Shown in pieces: positions 20,301 through 29,419 of a stretch of DNA of 64,000 nucleotides. The translations under genes were made by a program, and so were the position numbers. The notes below the pieces were generated by a model, which was given only the letters and a program-made list of their open reading frames with translations, searched no databases and was not told the origin of the DNA. Origin of the DNA: Prorocentrum cordatum (taxonomy: Eukaryota > Sar > Dinophyceae > Prorocentrales > Prorocentraceae); assembly GCA_963575745.1 (NCBI GenBank), contig CAUYUJ010017793.1:468501-532500 (forward strand), read 5' to 3'. Within the stretch, counting starts at the first letter, position 1. Every line of letters starts with the position of its first letter.

Positions 20301-23300
20301 GCTCGAGCAGCGGGGCGGCACCTCGGGCATACCTGCCCGAACCGCGCGTGGAGGAAACGCTGGCAAACCGTGCATTGCGATAGGCTGTGTTCGTCCAGGT
20401 AGGCCTGTGGGACCGGCGGCAAGCCTGGGAACCTGCCGGCCGCACGCTCATTGAGGTGTTGTCGCATTGCCTGATGGTCTGACCAGCCGGCGCTGGCGGC
20501 AAGGTCACTGCGAGGGCAGCCCGGGACGGGGCAACCAACCCGGGCGCGCCGGGCGCGGCGCCGTGGAGGGGCCTCGGCTGCGTCTGCAGCTGGTGGAGGC
20601 GGCGGCGGGGGTGCTGCACTGGGCGCCGCGGCAGCCGCCTGCGGGGCGGCCATGGGCTCCGCGGCGGGAGCCGCGGCGGGACCTGCGGCCGCGGCGGCCT
20701 GACCATGCCCCGCCGGCGGGGCCACCGCGGGCGGCTGGTCAAGGGCAGCGCCGGCCAGGACCTGCGGGGCCACCGCGCCAGGGCCATCGGCGGCAAGACC
20801 GGCCGCGCGGCGGAGCTCCGGCAGGGGGACGCCCGCATCGACGTGCATATTCCGCTCGGGATCGATGCCTAGTTCTGCCATCCTCAAGTCCAGGGCGGGG
20901 TCCACGCCGGGGTCGTCCCCCTCAGTGAGGTTCCGCCTCAGACGGCGCCCTGGGGACCCGCGGGGAGGACCAGTCTCGACGAACGTGTTGCGGACGCTGA
21001 CGCCGTGACCCGAGGACGGGACAGCCGCTGGCGCTGACCCTGACGAGGGGGAGCTTGCGGAGGCTGCGGGTCGCTGCAACGACGACTCCTGTGGAGGGGA
21101 GCGGCTGCGAGCCCCGTTGCTGGGGGCGTTGCTGCTGGGGGGAGGCCCTGGCCGGCGACTCCCGCCTCCGCGGCGGCAGGTGCAGCGTTGGCGCTCGAAG
21201 AGACACGCGTCACACACGTCCGAAGAAGAGGAGCCTGCTGGAAAAGCGGGCGACCGCACGGCTCGGAGAAGCAAGAAGGCGTGTCCTGCCCAACCCGCCG
21301 AAGATGACAAACATGTGGAACACCACGGAGACGACAAGCATGTGGAATACCACCCCGGGCTCAATGCAATGGTGGTCGCAAGCGTGATGCATGTACAGAT
21401 CGGCTGCGAGAAGTGGACGTCCCGGAATAGAGCGGCACCGCACGCTCCTGCCAAGACACGTTGAAAAGGAACTCCGTGAAGAGCCGCCCCGAATGCTAGG
21501 AACTTTAAGGGCGCCGACGGCACCCCGGAGGCCGCCATCATCAAGATCGCATGGATCACAGTGGGCATCATCTGGCCGCCGGCGGCGTGAAGATACTCGG
21601 CCAAGCATGCGCCGGCTAATGCCGGGGGGGCCCAGCCCATAGCGTCAACAAGCAGGTCCGGCAAGGGGCGCACGCAGAAGTACGCCACGTCCAAGGTGGT
21701 CGACATCGCCGGCAAGAACATGCGGAGGATCTTCATCACCGGGGCCGCGACCGCTGCCGGCGCCTGCGGCCACAAACTCTGGGGCACACCAACGCCAAGG
21801 GGGCTAGACGATGTGCCAGAAGCGCCGGACACGCTGGCGGCGCAGCTGCGGAGGTGGGCGTGGAAGTACAGCTCCGCCGGCGAGGTGCGCATCGCCGTTG
21901 GGCCCGGCGTCGCAACCACCGCATGCACGCCGAGGCGAGGGATGGAGGGCGCGATCAGGTTGAAGGCGGCCGAAGCGTTGGTCCTGGCAGACGGGGCCGG
22001 GCCGCAATCCTGTGGCGGAGAACCTCCGGGGCCCCCGAAACACAGCAGCAGGCGGCACCGCAAACAGGGGGAGGGACGGGTGGGGCGATCAGGGGTGGGG
22101 TGATAGGAGGGTGGGGTCGCGAAGTCGCATCCCCACCAAGATAAAGTCCCATGCCTCCCCTGGGGAATGGAACAGAGTGGGAGGTGCCATTTCGTACCAG
22201 GACCCCCCGGAGCCGGCCAAAGCGTGGGGGAGGAGTCAAGATCTCCATAATCGTTTGGGGAATCAGCCCCAATCCGCACACCAGACCAGGAGCCGGAGAC
22301 CAGGGTCCACGAGGACCCAGGAAAAGGAGGGTCGATCGCCCCCGCCAGGAATTGGATGCCTCCCCAGGTCCGCGAAGGCGCCCCAGACGACGAAGCGACC
22401 AGGGCGTCGAGCTCGACCCCGGGCGAGTAGTCCTCCACGTGCAGCGGCAGCACGGCGCGCGGCGCAGGCGAGGGGCCGGCGGGCTCCTCAGGCGGGGTAG
22501 CCCTAGAAGGAGAAGAAATAAACCCACTGCCGTACCCCGCGATCCAGACATGCTGGTGCGGGGACGGGCGGGAAGGAGGCAGGGGAGGAGAGAACGGGCA
22601 GGGAGGACAGGAAGAGGAGGGGGAGGAGGAGGAGGACGTCGGAATTGGAGTGGCCCCCAGGGGCAACCCGTGGAGGGGGTAGGGAGGGTGGGCGAAAGTA
22701 GGCCCCGGAGATCCTGAACCCAATTGCACTTGGACCATCCCCTGAGTCCACGAACGCGCACGAGACGGGCCAGCCGCGCGCGCAGCCGAAGCACCTGGAT
22801 CACCAGAGGCGCCCCGGCAACCCGCAGGACCACCAGGCTCGACGCACTCTTGGTTGCAGCGGCACGTCAGGACCGCGATGCCCTCCACCGAGCTGGGGCA
22901 CGGGACTCCCAGAGTCAGTGCATTGCTCGCGGGGATGGGCTCCTGCGCCAGCGCAGTGTGGCGCCGGGGGAAGGTCGTCGGCGACGGGAAGGGGTCGGGC
23001 GTCCGGTTTGGGTGGGGCGTCAGGTATGGCGTCGGGTTGGGGTAGGGCGTCGGGTCGGGGATCTGGCTGAGGTGGGGCGTCGGGCTGGTGTAGGGCGTCG
23101 TGCTGGGGCAAGGCGTCGGGTAGGGCGTCGCGTTGGGGCAGGGCGTCGGGTTGGGGTACGGCGTCGCGTTGGGGCAGGGCGTCGGGTTGGGGTAGGGCGT
23201 CGGGTAGGCCGTCGGGCTGGTGTGGGGCGTCGGGTATGGCGTCGTTTTTGGGTAGGGCGTCGGGTGAGGCGTCGTGCTGGGGCAGGGCGTCGGGTAGGGC

Positions 23301-23422
23301 GTCGGGTGAGGCGTCGGGCTGGGGTAAGGCATCGAGTTGGGCGTCGTGCTGGGGTGAGGCGTTGGTCGGACACGGGCGTGGGCTGCGTGGGGCAGTCGAT
23401 CGTCCTGCGGCCGAGCACACAC
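17360..23422 (-). CDS. Non-LTR-type reverse transcriptase with C-terminal endonuclease
   Basis: A 2,020-codon frame ending in TGA at 17360-17362. Retroelement domains fill roughly residues 745-2020. Near 740-750 is a small Cys cluster (DVCDACLFERQRCTC). Residues 960-1035 carry CPVPGC...HQAMRQH and CTVCQRFLHARFGQVCPRC, DNA-binding-type fingers. The RT domain (about 1235-1530) shows GPTGLRP, motif A VKLDLSNAFNTLD (Asp1380), motif B GVQQGDPLGPLLF (1434-1435) and motif C VFFLDDGTLAG (Asp1477, Asp1478). After it come a zinc-knuckle-like CPAC...H..AC (about 1791) and PADVYLPRW...WDFAVT, giving Asp1873 and Asp1888, the spacing of the restriction-like endonuclease of R2/NeSL/CRE-type elements. The true start is uncertain: residues 1-560 run through a Pro/Thr minisatellite and may be untranslated; Met563 (21734-21736) is a plausible start. 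High G/C in third positions supports translation. I saw no poly(A) tail or target duplication. Confidence 0.85.
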   Translation of the reverse strand: MCARPQDDRLPHAAHARVRPTPHPSTTPNSMPYPSPTPHPTPYPTPCPSTTPHPTPYPKTTPYPTPHTSPTAYPTPYPNPTPCPNATPYPNPTPCPNATPYPTPCPSTTPYTSPTPHLSQIPDPTPYPNPTPYLTPHPNRTPDPFPSPTTFPRRHTALAQEPIPASNALTLGVPCPSSVEGIAVLTCRCNQECVEPGGPAGCRGASGDPGASAARAAGPSRARSWTQGMVQVQLGSGSPGPTFAHPPYPLHGLPLGATPIPTSSSSSPSSSCPPCPFSPPLPPSRPSPHQHVWIAGYGSGFISSPSRATPPEEPAGPSPAPRAVLPLHVEDYSPGVELDALVASSSGAPSRTWGGIQFLAGAIDPPFPGSSWTLVSGSWSGVRIGADSPNDYGDLDSSPTLWPAPGGPGTKWHLPLCSIPQGRHGTLSWWGCDFATPPSYHPTPDRPTRPSPCLRCRLLLCFGGPGGSPPQDCGPAPSARTNASAAFNLIAPSIPRLGVHAVVATPGPTAMRTSPAELYFHAHLRSCAASVSGASGTSSSPLGVGVPQSLWPQAPAAVAAPVMKILRMFLPAMSTTLDVAYFCVRPLPDLLVDAMGWAPPALAGACLAEYLHAAGGQMMPTVIHAILMMAASGVPSAPLKFLAFGAALHGVPFQRVLAGACGAALFRDVHFSQPICTCITLATTIALSPGWYSTCLSSPWCSTCLSSSAGWAGHAFLLLRAVRSPAFPAGSSSSDVCDACLFERQRCTCRRGGGSRRPGPPPSSNAPSNGARSRSPPQESSLQRPAASASSPSSGSAPAAVPSSGHGVSVRNTFVETGPPRGSPGRRLRRNLTEGDDPGVDPALDLRMAELGIDPERNMHVDAGVPLPELRRAAGLAADGPGAVAPQVLAGAALDQPPAVAPPAGHGQAAAAAGPAAAPAAEPMAAPQAAAAAPSAAPPPPPPPAADAAEAPPRRRARRARVGCPVPGCPRSDLAASAGWSDHQAMRQHLNERAAGRFPGLPPVPQAYLDEHSLSQCTVCQRFLHARFGQVCPRCRPAARAAAADAAPAALNTEPPPPRGLPSLEEVFASQAGTKKYVPKGARDLWARCLTQATALVVHTNSEAAWVQLAMLPKCVLRPHTRGGRGSRHAAEAETRQLCRRWLDGERASLWAETTERRPAKRSATAADKARRCLELAADAQYSKSCSSLVSEPPTAVTRDVLQQMRRKHPQSRQPVDLAALPAVHAAAALQVDETVVAKEVRAFPRGSAAGPTGLRPQHLKDALGTAAHRDEVTGQLRSLVALLACGHAPASVSECFAGASLVALPKKGGGLRPVAVGETLRRLVGKCLCREVADAARDRLAPLQVGVAVPGGAEAVVHVARQWWARNLGHREKVFVKLDLSNAFNTLDRQALLQALHEEFPCLAPWADWCYSRPSFLRLGKHRIRSECGVQQGDPLGPLLFALALQRCAEQVLHAAPHPARPAPPGQVDLKVFFLDDGTLAGDWRAVAHLLHELVAALAAVGLELSTGPGKCEVVPAGGADSTVDLNAFPQGFRLRTDRSFELLGAPVGDDAFCCQHTKNRVSAAQELLDTLGALEDAQVGLHLLRQCASFCKLGYSARVVPPTAHTAALQELDDRARACLEQVAGCSLTDASWRQAQLKLRKGGLGLRSGEQHAAAAYVASRAACSALCRQLYPGYTDEAGHDGGALANVVQAHNALVSDADRVAFDLEQHGNQQKLSDAVDDAALASLRSGASVATQAHRSLLQAPGAGAYLQAPPSEAAGTRLQHGLCQVAVQRRLRVQFLDREDFCPACGEVMDVWLDHAVACSCRGDRTKRHNALRNQGFFDAQAAGFAGAELERPGLLPPRAANEGPPGGELDGQDLDAGDRRPADVYLPRWRNGVPAAWDFAVTSGLRADLLPASAASPSAATERYEEFKRLHQDTERQCVAQGLTFIPMVVEAHGGGWGREARRAFAILAKRVADATGEEAAVVADRHAQRLSISLHRENARAVLRRLQPSTGAAAARLAAATAAAAADAV
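22975..23372 (+). repeat. GGGCGTCGGG minisatellite, unit 12-18 bp
   Basis: Repeats of GGGCGTCGGGTTGGGGTA and shorter relatives. On the minus strand they read as Pro-Thr-Pro repeats inside the N-terminal extension of the reverse transcriptase frame. Confidence 0.9.
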
Positions 23423-23844
23423 GGGTGTCCGGAGACGTGGGGGTCGACGGGGGTGCAGGCAAGCAGGCAGGCAAGAGGAAGAGTGGTGCGGAAAGCAGGG
23501 GGGAATTGAGTCTGCTCAGCGCATTCGGAGGGAGAGGAGGCTGGAGGCAAAGAGAGGCGATGTATCTGTGGGACTTGAGGGCGCCGTGTCATGACCACGA
23601 CCGCCTCCGAGATCCCCGAATTCACACACGAAGCGGGAGATGGGGGAGAAGAGCAGGGGAAAGGAGGAGGAGGAAAAGTATACCAAAACTGGATAAAATA
23701 ATTCTCATAGGCATTCGCGGCAGCCAGCGCCCCATCGCTGGTTGCATCCCCGAAAAAGTGACCGGCGCGAGGAAGAGCTGAGGAGAGGAAGGCGGGACTG
23801 GCAGGCGTACGAGCAAGGATGCAAGCAAGAAGCGTCGCGCCCGT
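23423..23844. other. Between retroelement and membrane-protein gene; no clear exon
   Basis: The minus frame of the neighbour stays open here and ends in the minisatellite, but codon bias is lost. A short stretch near 23700-23745 (DGALAAANAYENYFIQF) could be an exon or intron; a pyrimidine-rich minus-strand tract follows at 23640-23690. Confidence 0.35.
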
Positions 23845-24672
23845 CAGATTGTCCTTGTCCTTGAACGACTTCTTCTGCTCGTGGCAACCGGGCCCAACGG
23901 TGTTCGCGAAGGCGGCGATGTAGTCCATGCACTCGCAATTGGGCGTGATGAGATCGCCCTGGCACCAACACATAGACTCACCACCCATGTCCACCTGCTG
24001 GCGCAGGCCATATAACTGGCACGTCTCGGTGGTGTGGTCCTCGTCCGTGTGCCTCTCGATGCCGTCGCCCGCGGAGCTCGAGGGCCAGATGCCGACAACA
24101 CTCGTGGCCTGTGGGATGTTCTCCTGGAGGATCCCGTCGAGCATCTCCTTAGCGTCCGCGGATAGCTCCTCGGCCCCCAGATCAGCGCGCTCGTCCTTGA
24201 AGATGGCGGGGTGGTCGCGCTTCGGGTACTGGAGGTGCCCGTGATCATGTGCCATCCGCCACCTTGCTCGAGACGCCGACGGCGGCTGCCAGGGCGCACC
24301 GGCCAGCAGCCAGGCGCCCAGCGCGGCGAGCGCCGTAGCGACGCGTAGCCTATGCCACACGCCGCCGGGGCGGCGCGGCCAGCCTGGCGCCGCGCGTCCA
24401 GACGCTTCGCGGCTCAGCGCGGGGCGACCCGGCGCGAGGGCGGGAGCTCGAAGAGGCCGCTCGCCTGGGAAGACTCGGAGCAAATTCCCCGCCCCGTCTT
24501 CTTCCCAGAACTCGTGAGCGGAGTCCCCGTCCGCATCAATCAGCAGCGGCGCGCCGTGCGTGCCCAGGTCTGCGCCGGAGCCGTCCCTCACCTCCGTGAT
24601 GAGCGGCTCCCCGGAGTGGAACAGCGTCGGCCCCGATCGCTCGGCCGGTGCCCCCCCTGGGGGGGCCGTCAT
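23845..24672 (-). CDS. Probable type II membrane protein, Cys-rich, 5' exon(s)
   Basis: From ATG at 24670-24672 the minus frame starts MTAPPGGAPAERSGPTLF. Residues 1-106 are polar with an acidic patch (IDADGDSAHEFWEEDG, 45-60). Residues 110-126 (RVATALAALGAWLLAGA) form one hydrophobic segment after an Arg-rich stretch, so a type II signal anchor is likely. The outer part has HDHGHLQYPKRDHP and then six Cys between residues 218 and 263 (motifs CWC and CEC), suggesting disulfides or metal binding. Third positions are strongly G/C until about residue 276, where the signal stops; an intron probably begins near 23845-23870, though no GT donor is obvious there and dinoflagellate introns may use GC or GA. 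The 3' end is not found. A GAC array sits just upstream. No named family recognised. Confidence 0.6.
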
Positions 24673-24744
24673 CGCTGCGGCCGCCCGCCCGCCAGAAGTA
24701 GGGAGAGGAGGAGGCCGGGAGGGGGCTCGCGCGGCCGACGACGA

Positions 24745-25048
24745 CCGACGTTGACGAAAACGACGACGACGACGCCGACGCCGACGCCGGCGCCGACGCC
24801 GACGCCAGCGCCGACACCGACACCGACAACGACGCCGTCGCCGCCGCCGCCGGCGACGACGACGACCGACGACGACCGACGACGACAAACCACGACGAGC
24901 ACTGACGACGACGACCGAAGACGACGACCAACAACGACCGACGACGACAGCGACGACGACGCCGACGCCGACGCCGAACACGTCGCTGGCGCCGACGCCG
25001 ACGCCGACGCCGATGCCGACGCCGCCTGCGCCGTCGCCGCCGCCGAGA

Positions 25049-25106
<58 letters not shown>

Positions 25107-25112
25107 ATAAGA
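24745..25112 (+). repeat. GAC/CGACGC triplet and hexamer array
   Basis: Long runs of GACGACGAC and GCCGACGCCGAC. Frames through it are low-complexity. Confidence 0.95.
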
Positions 25113-25149
25113 CGACGACGACCGTCGGCTGGCTGCGGCGGCGGGCAGC

Positions 25150-25262
25150 GTACCGGCTGCCGCCGCCGAGGGTCCTCGAGCGGCTTCCGCCCCCCGAAGA
25201 GCAGCCGCAGCGCCACCTGCTGCGCCAGCGGCGGGAGCAGCCTCTGGGCCAGGGCGGGGGGC
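25150..25262 (-). CDS. Exon-like coding island, unidentified
   Basis: The minus frame PALAQRLLPPLAQQVALRLL followed by FGGRKPLEDPRRRQP has almost only G or C in third positions, while the neighbouring minus frame over the same bases does not. That contrast favours this frame as coding. A possible acceptor (GGCCCAG) precedes it. It could be an upstream exon of the membrane-protein gene beginning at 24672, separated by the GAC array, or an exon of another gene. Confidence 0.35.
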
Positions 25263-25384
25263 CTCCTCGGAGATGCTGCTGGGATCGGCCAGGGGGGGGG
25301 CTTCCGAGGGCCCTTGGAGAGAGACCCTGCTCGGGCTGGCGCGGGTGCGCGGCTCGGAATTTTGTAAACTCTTCGCCGGCTGTC

Positions 25385-25500
25385 GGCGGTTTTTGTCAGC
25401 CTCGGGATGCTCTGCAGCAGCTGCGCCTGGCCGGAAGGGTTCCCGGGGTGCCCGAATCGTCCCGAACGGCCGCTGGAGGCCCGAGTTATGGCCCGAATGC
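25385..25500 (-). repeat. Family O fragment, minus orientation
   Basis: Reverse complement reads ACTCGGGCCTCC, TTCGGGACGATTCGGGCACC and GGCGCAGCTGCTGCAGAGCA, as in 31200-31290 and 48755-48835. Confidence 0.55.
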
Positions 25501-25503
25501 CCC

Positions 25504-25850
25504 CTGGGACGGGGATGCTGGCATCGGCGCGGGGTTCGCCCCAAGGGGATGGAGAGCTTCGCAGTGGATGCCAAGGTGGGTCACACCTGGCCTAGGTTGG
25601 CATATCAGGGGGCTCCACGTGCCCAGAGTGGCATAAAAACTGAGCAAACCACGGCAAGCTGACTCCGTCCAACTTGGCGGAATTACCTAACACCCCTGAG
25701 CCACCGGGGGCATTCGGCACCCACTTATGAGCCAGGCCAAACCAAACAGAACCGCCCCTGGCGTCCACTGATGGCCCCTCACATCCCCGCGCCGGTCCCA
25801 GTGCCGATCCCAGTGCTATGGGGGGGCCTATGGGGGGGGCCTGTACTCAG
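25504..25850. repeat. Family N, two adjoining copies in opposite orientation
   Basis: 25504-25640 carries GGCATCGGCGCGGGG and CAGTGGATGCCAAGG; 25655-25850 carries the complementary series CCTGAGCCAC, CCACTTATGAGCCAG, GTCCACTGATGGCCCC and CCCGCGCCGG. The same blocks occur at 28905-29000, 29420-29660, 62325-62480 and 63618-63745. Confidence 0.55.
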
Positions 25851-26652
25851 GGGAGGCTAGAGCACCGCTCCATGATGTGCTGCTGAATCGAACCTGCAGG
25901 GTGAGCCCTTTCCCCAATCAATGCTGCGGTACGGATCGTCTGCGCGCCCCGTCTCCGTCGTCGTCGTCGTCGTCGTCGTCGGCATCGTTGTGGTCGTGGT
26001 GCGTGTTGCTCTCCTCGGGACGTGCTTCCCGTATGCAGTGACCACCACTCAACCCCTGAGCCGATCCCGGTAAGGGGTCTTAGAGAGAAACTCAAGAAAA
26101 TGCGATCACCCACCAGCAACTCATGGCAACAGACATGCTGGCCGCCTGGCGAGTCTGCCCGACCGCCAGCTTTTGGTGGTTGAAAGTTGTACGTCGTTGG
26201 CTCGAGACGCTGTCCCTTTTGCGACCTCCCAGCAGGTTATGGCTTGGAGTAGACCACCACTGTGCCGCCAGAGGTCATCTCTGGGGTCCCGATCTCCTCC
26301 TCTGCCCTCCCTCGCGGACCCGAGGGCCCCTTTGATTCCCTTGGCGGTCCTCCCGAGGCCCAGTGCGGGGGAAACGCTAAGGGAGGGGGATATGCCAGGG
26401 GCTCTCAGAGAGACCAGGCGAACGGGGGAGTCCATAAGCTTTGTATAGGCCGAACCAGAAGAGGCCGTTGCAATATTGATCCTTTCTGGCAAGGCAAGCT
26501 CCCCAAATTTGGGGACACGCGCGCAACCAAGAAGATGCCCTTGCCCTCTCGGTGTTTCCACCAGGAATGATCGTGCGTCCTGGCCACCCCACCCTGCGGA
26601 ACGAGGCCAGGACGGGGACCAGGGGCCAGCCATATGGCCCCAAGTGCTTGGT
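25851..26652. other. Unique sequence, no gene seen
   Basis: A short CGT run lies at 25955-25982. Otherwise nothing with domain or codon support. Confidence 0.4.
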
Positions 26653-26826
26653 TTATGTTGCTCCCATCGAACTGGAAGACCTCATCCCACAAAAGAATTC
26701 CGAGCACCCAGAACAGCATCGGAACATTGTCGGACGAGCATCGCCTCCGAGGGCCCGACGCGTGAACACCTTCAAACTTCGGCACTTCCCTGGTGCTCGA
26801 AGGGCAGAGGCTGGAGCAGGTTGGAA
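26653..26826 (+). repeat. Family E, copy 2
   Basis: ATTCCGAGCACCCAGA, GCATCGCC, AGGGCCCGACGCGTGAA and CTGGTGCTCGAAGG match copy 3 at 28992-29167 closely. Confidence 0.7.
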
Positions 26827-27415
26827 CACCATGATGCGTGGGCGTTGGCAGAAGTGGGTTCGGTGGGACCTGGTTTACTGATGTGTACTGGGGGACGCCC
26901 CCCCCGCCCCGTTTCCACTAACCGGAACTGCCGTCTCCCGAAAAACACGAGCTACGGCAGACCTGGCTTCAGAATCCTGTCCAACTCAGGGGCTGCAAGG
27001 CCCTATTACTGACCGGGTCCCCTTACTCGGGGTCCTGACTATACCCGAATAATGCCTGGTCGCAGAAAGGAGACAGGGGGGACTGCAACTCCTGGATGTC
27101 TGGCCGGGGAGGGGGCGGACAGGCCGGGCCAGGCCGCCCGAGCCGAAAGCGCTGCAGCAGGACCAGAATGGCAGGCCAAGTGTGTGACCCTCGAGTTGGC
27201 GGCGAGCGGGGAGGGGGGGTGAGGAGTGGCGGGCTTTCTCAGAAGGCTCAGGAGTCCCCCAGCCTTCTGAGAAGGAGTGGTCCAAGCCGTCCCTGAAGAC
27301 ACAGGCATCCTCTCAGAGGAAAGAGGACTCCCGAGATGTCCCGCCGCCTGCTGAGAAGGCCTTTTCCTTCTCGCTTCCCTCCCTGCTCGCCGCCGAACTT
27401 CTCCCTCCACTCGCC
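26827..27415. other. No gene seen
   Basis: GC-rich, unique. AGAAGGCTCAGGAGTC and CCTTCTGAGAAGG near 27238-27275 give a weak inverted repeat. Confidence 0.35.
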
Positions 27416-27567
27416 TTCGGTGGCAACTCATGGGGGTCGTCCAGACCATCTTGTCGGCTCTTGCGAATCGACACTCATCGAAGCGAAATCGACGCTGAAT
27501 CGGCGCTACCTCATCGCCTCTGGACGCTGATCGACGCTACTCGACGCTGAAGACGGGATTGAGAGGG
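27416..27567 (+). repeat. Family M, copy 2
   Basis: Aligns with 8896-9083: GGCAACTCATGGG, TGTCGGCTCTTGCGA, ATCGACGCT words, GAGAGGGTACACC. Confidence 0.65.
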
Positions 27568-27735
27568 TACACCCTGCGAAAGGCTCAAGAAATCATGGGT
27601 TAAGAAATTCACAGTCTCAGAAATTGAATAAAACCCAGAACTTCTATCAAAATCTTGGGATTTACATTGCAAAATTAAGAATAATCGAGACTCTGGACGA
27701 AAACTTAGGTTTTCTTAAGCATCGCCTAAGGTGTA
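27568..27735. mobile_element. Family L MITE, copy 1
   Basis: TACACCCTGCGAAAGGCTCA at the left and TTAAGCATCGCCTAAGGTGT at the right are inverted; TA stands at both edges. The interior AAATCATGGGTTAAGAAATT and AATAATCGAGACTCTGG match 56451-56616 almost exactly. Confidence 0.85.
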
Positions 27736-27739
27736 GGTT

Positions 27740-27918
27740 GGGCGCCCATGACTTGTGACCGAACTCGCCCAAGGGCGCGGCCTCTGGAGGACGAAGCCCG
27801 CAAAGCGGTCGTCCGCGTACAGGGCGTCGAGGTCCTGGGCCGACAGGCCACCCGCGGCAGCGAGGGGGCGGGGCGGGGAGAGCCGGCACCACACGCCCAC
27901 GAGGTGGGGTACAGATCC
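27740..27918 (-). CDS. Coding-like island, downstream of an ATC array
   Basis: The minus frame reads GSVPHLVGVWCRLS, then LSAQDLDALYADDRFAGFVL and QRPRPWASSV, with very strong G/C third-position bias between about 27745 and 27840. It then runs into family L, which supplies the last residues (YTLGDA) and a TAA stop. Upstream (higher coordinates) its first 38 bases are a direct repeat of 28380-28417, where another coding-like stretch ends in the same frame. No domain recognised. Confidence 0.4.
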
Positions 27919-28375
<457 letters not shown>

Positions 28376-28379
<4 letters not shown>

Positions 28380-28789
28380 AGCCGGCACCACACGCCCACG
28401 AGGTGGGGTACAGATCCGTGGATCTGGCACGTGGGCAGGGGCTGGGCCGACATCGGACGAGCCAGCGTTCCCCTTTGTATGTTGCCCTCGACAGACGGGC
28501 AGAGGAAGTCCGCTCCAGCGCGAGGCGAATCGGGGCAACGGACATGCGAATTGTCCAGCGTGCAGGAGGGAGGAAAGAAGACAAGGGCGGCCGCGCGGGG
28601 GAAGGAGGGGGGGGAAGCGCCCAGACGTGGAAGAGGCATCAAACGAACCAGACCACAATAAAAACGTGTACCAAGGACGGGGGTGAAGGACGCCAGGCCC
28701 TTGGAGGCCGAAGTTGGGGTTCTGTTGGGCGGCGGGCGACCAGCGAAAACAGCAAAGGACCTGCCGCACAGGCAAGGATACCAGGGCAC
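28376..28789 (-). CDS. Coding-like frame, upstream of the ATC array
   Basis: The minus frame includes ADFLCPSVEGNIQRGTLARP, then MSAQPLPTCQIHGSVPHLVG and VWCRLS, and stops at once in the array (TAA at 28373-28375). From about 28430 to 28530 third positions favour G/C. Its last 14 residues equal the first 14 of the island at 27740-27918, so the two look like one original frame split by the array. The N-terminal part (28600-28789) is less convincing and the start is not established. Confidence 0.33.
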
Positions 28790-28904
28790 CCTAGATGAAG
28801 GCGCGCGTCATCACCAGGCGCTGTGACTGCATCGGCGAAACTCGATCGTGTCAGGGAACAAGGCCGACGTCGTCAAAGAACGAACCTGTAAGATCAACGA
28901 CGTG

Positions 28905-29000
28905 CCGCTGTGCTGGGATCGGCGCGGGGGCTGCCAAGGGGATAAAAGGGTTACCAGTGGATGCAAGGTGACCTTTATCTGGCATAGCCTCAGACTGCTG
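28905..29000 (-). repeat. Family N fragment
   Basis: GCTGGGATCGGCGCGGGGGC and CCAGTGGATGCAAGGTG, the reverse of the N copies at 25655 and 29420. Confidence 0.5.
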
Positions 29001-29167
29001 CCATCGTACTTAAGGACCGCATATCATAAATAATTCCGAGCACCCAGAGAAGGACCGAAACAGTAACGAGCGCGTATCGCCGCCCAGGACCCGACGCGTG
29101 AAAACCATCCAGTTTGCGGTGCTCGAATTTCTTTCTGGTGCTCAAGGCTACAATGAGCTGGAGCATC
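28992..29167 (+). repeat. Family E, copy 3
   Basis: CATCGTACTTAAGGACCGCA, AATTCCGAGCACCCAGA, GACCCGACGCGTGAAAAC and GGTGCTCGAATT match copies 1 and 2. Confidence 0.7.
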
Positions 29168-29172
29168 GTAAT

Positions 29173-29342
29173 CTGGGATGGGCAGACCCCCCTTCAGTAA
29201 AACGTGGTTTAGTGAAAACGACCTGAGGCCCAAACCTGGCGGGAGCAAGCCTGGAAAGTAACGGCCACGGCGCCCTCTCGAGAACCGAAAACGAACAATT
29301 CACTAATCGACGTGTCACTGTTGGGGGTTCTGTCCACCCCCG
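29173..29342. mobile_element. Family C MITE, copy 2
   Basis: GGGATGGGCAGACCCCCCTT at the left, GGTTCTGTCCACCCCCG at the right; interior nearly identical to copy 1. A scrap of family L (TAAGCATCGCCTAG) abuts it at 29345-29358. Confidence 0.85.
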
Positions 29343-29419
29343 ACGTAAGCATCGCCTAGCTCCTGAGCGGGCTACCAACCACCGCACGGCTTCAGGGTGT
29401 TCGCTCTGCTAAAGTGAGC

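Noticed and set aside
23020-23844. Extension of the membrane-protein frame to its nominal stop
   Set aside because: Codon bias is lost after about 23845 and the rest runs into Pro/Thr and Arg/Thr minisatellite translation, so intron is more likely.
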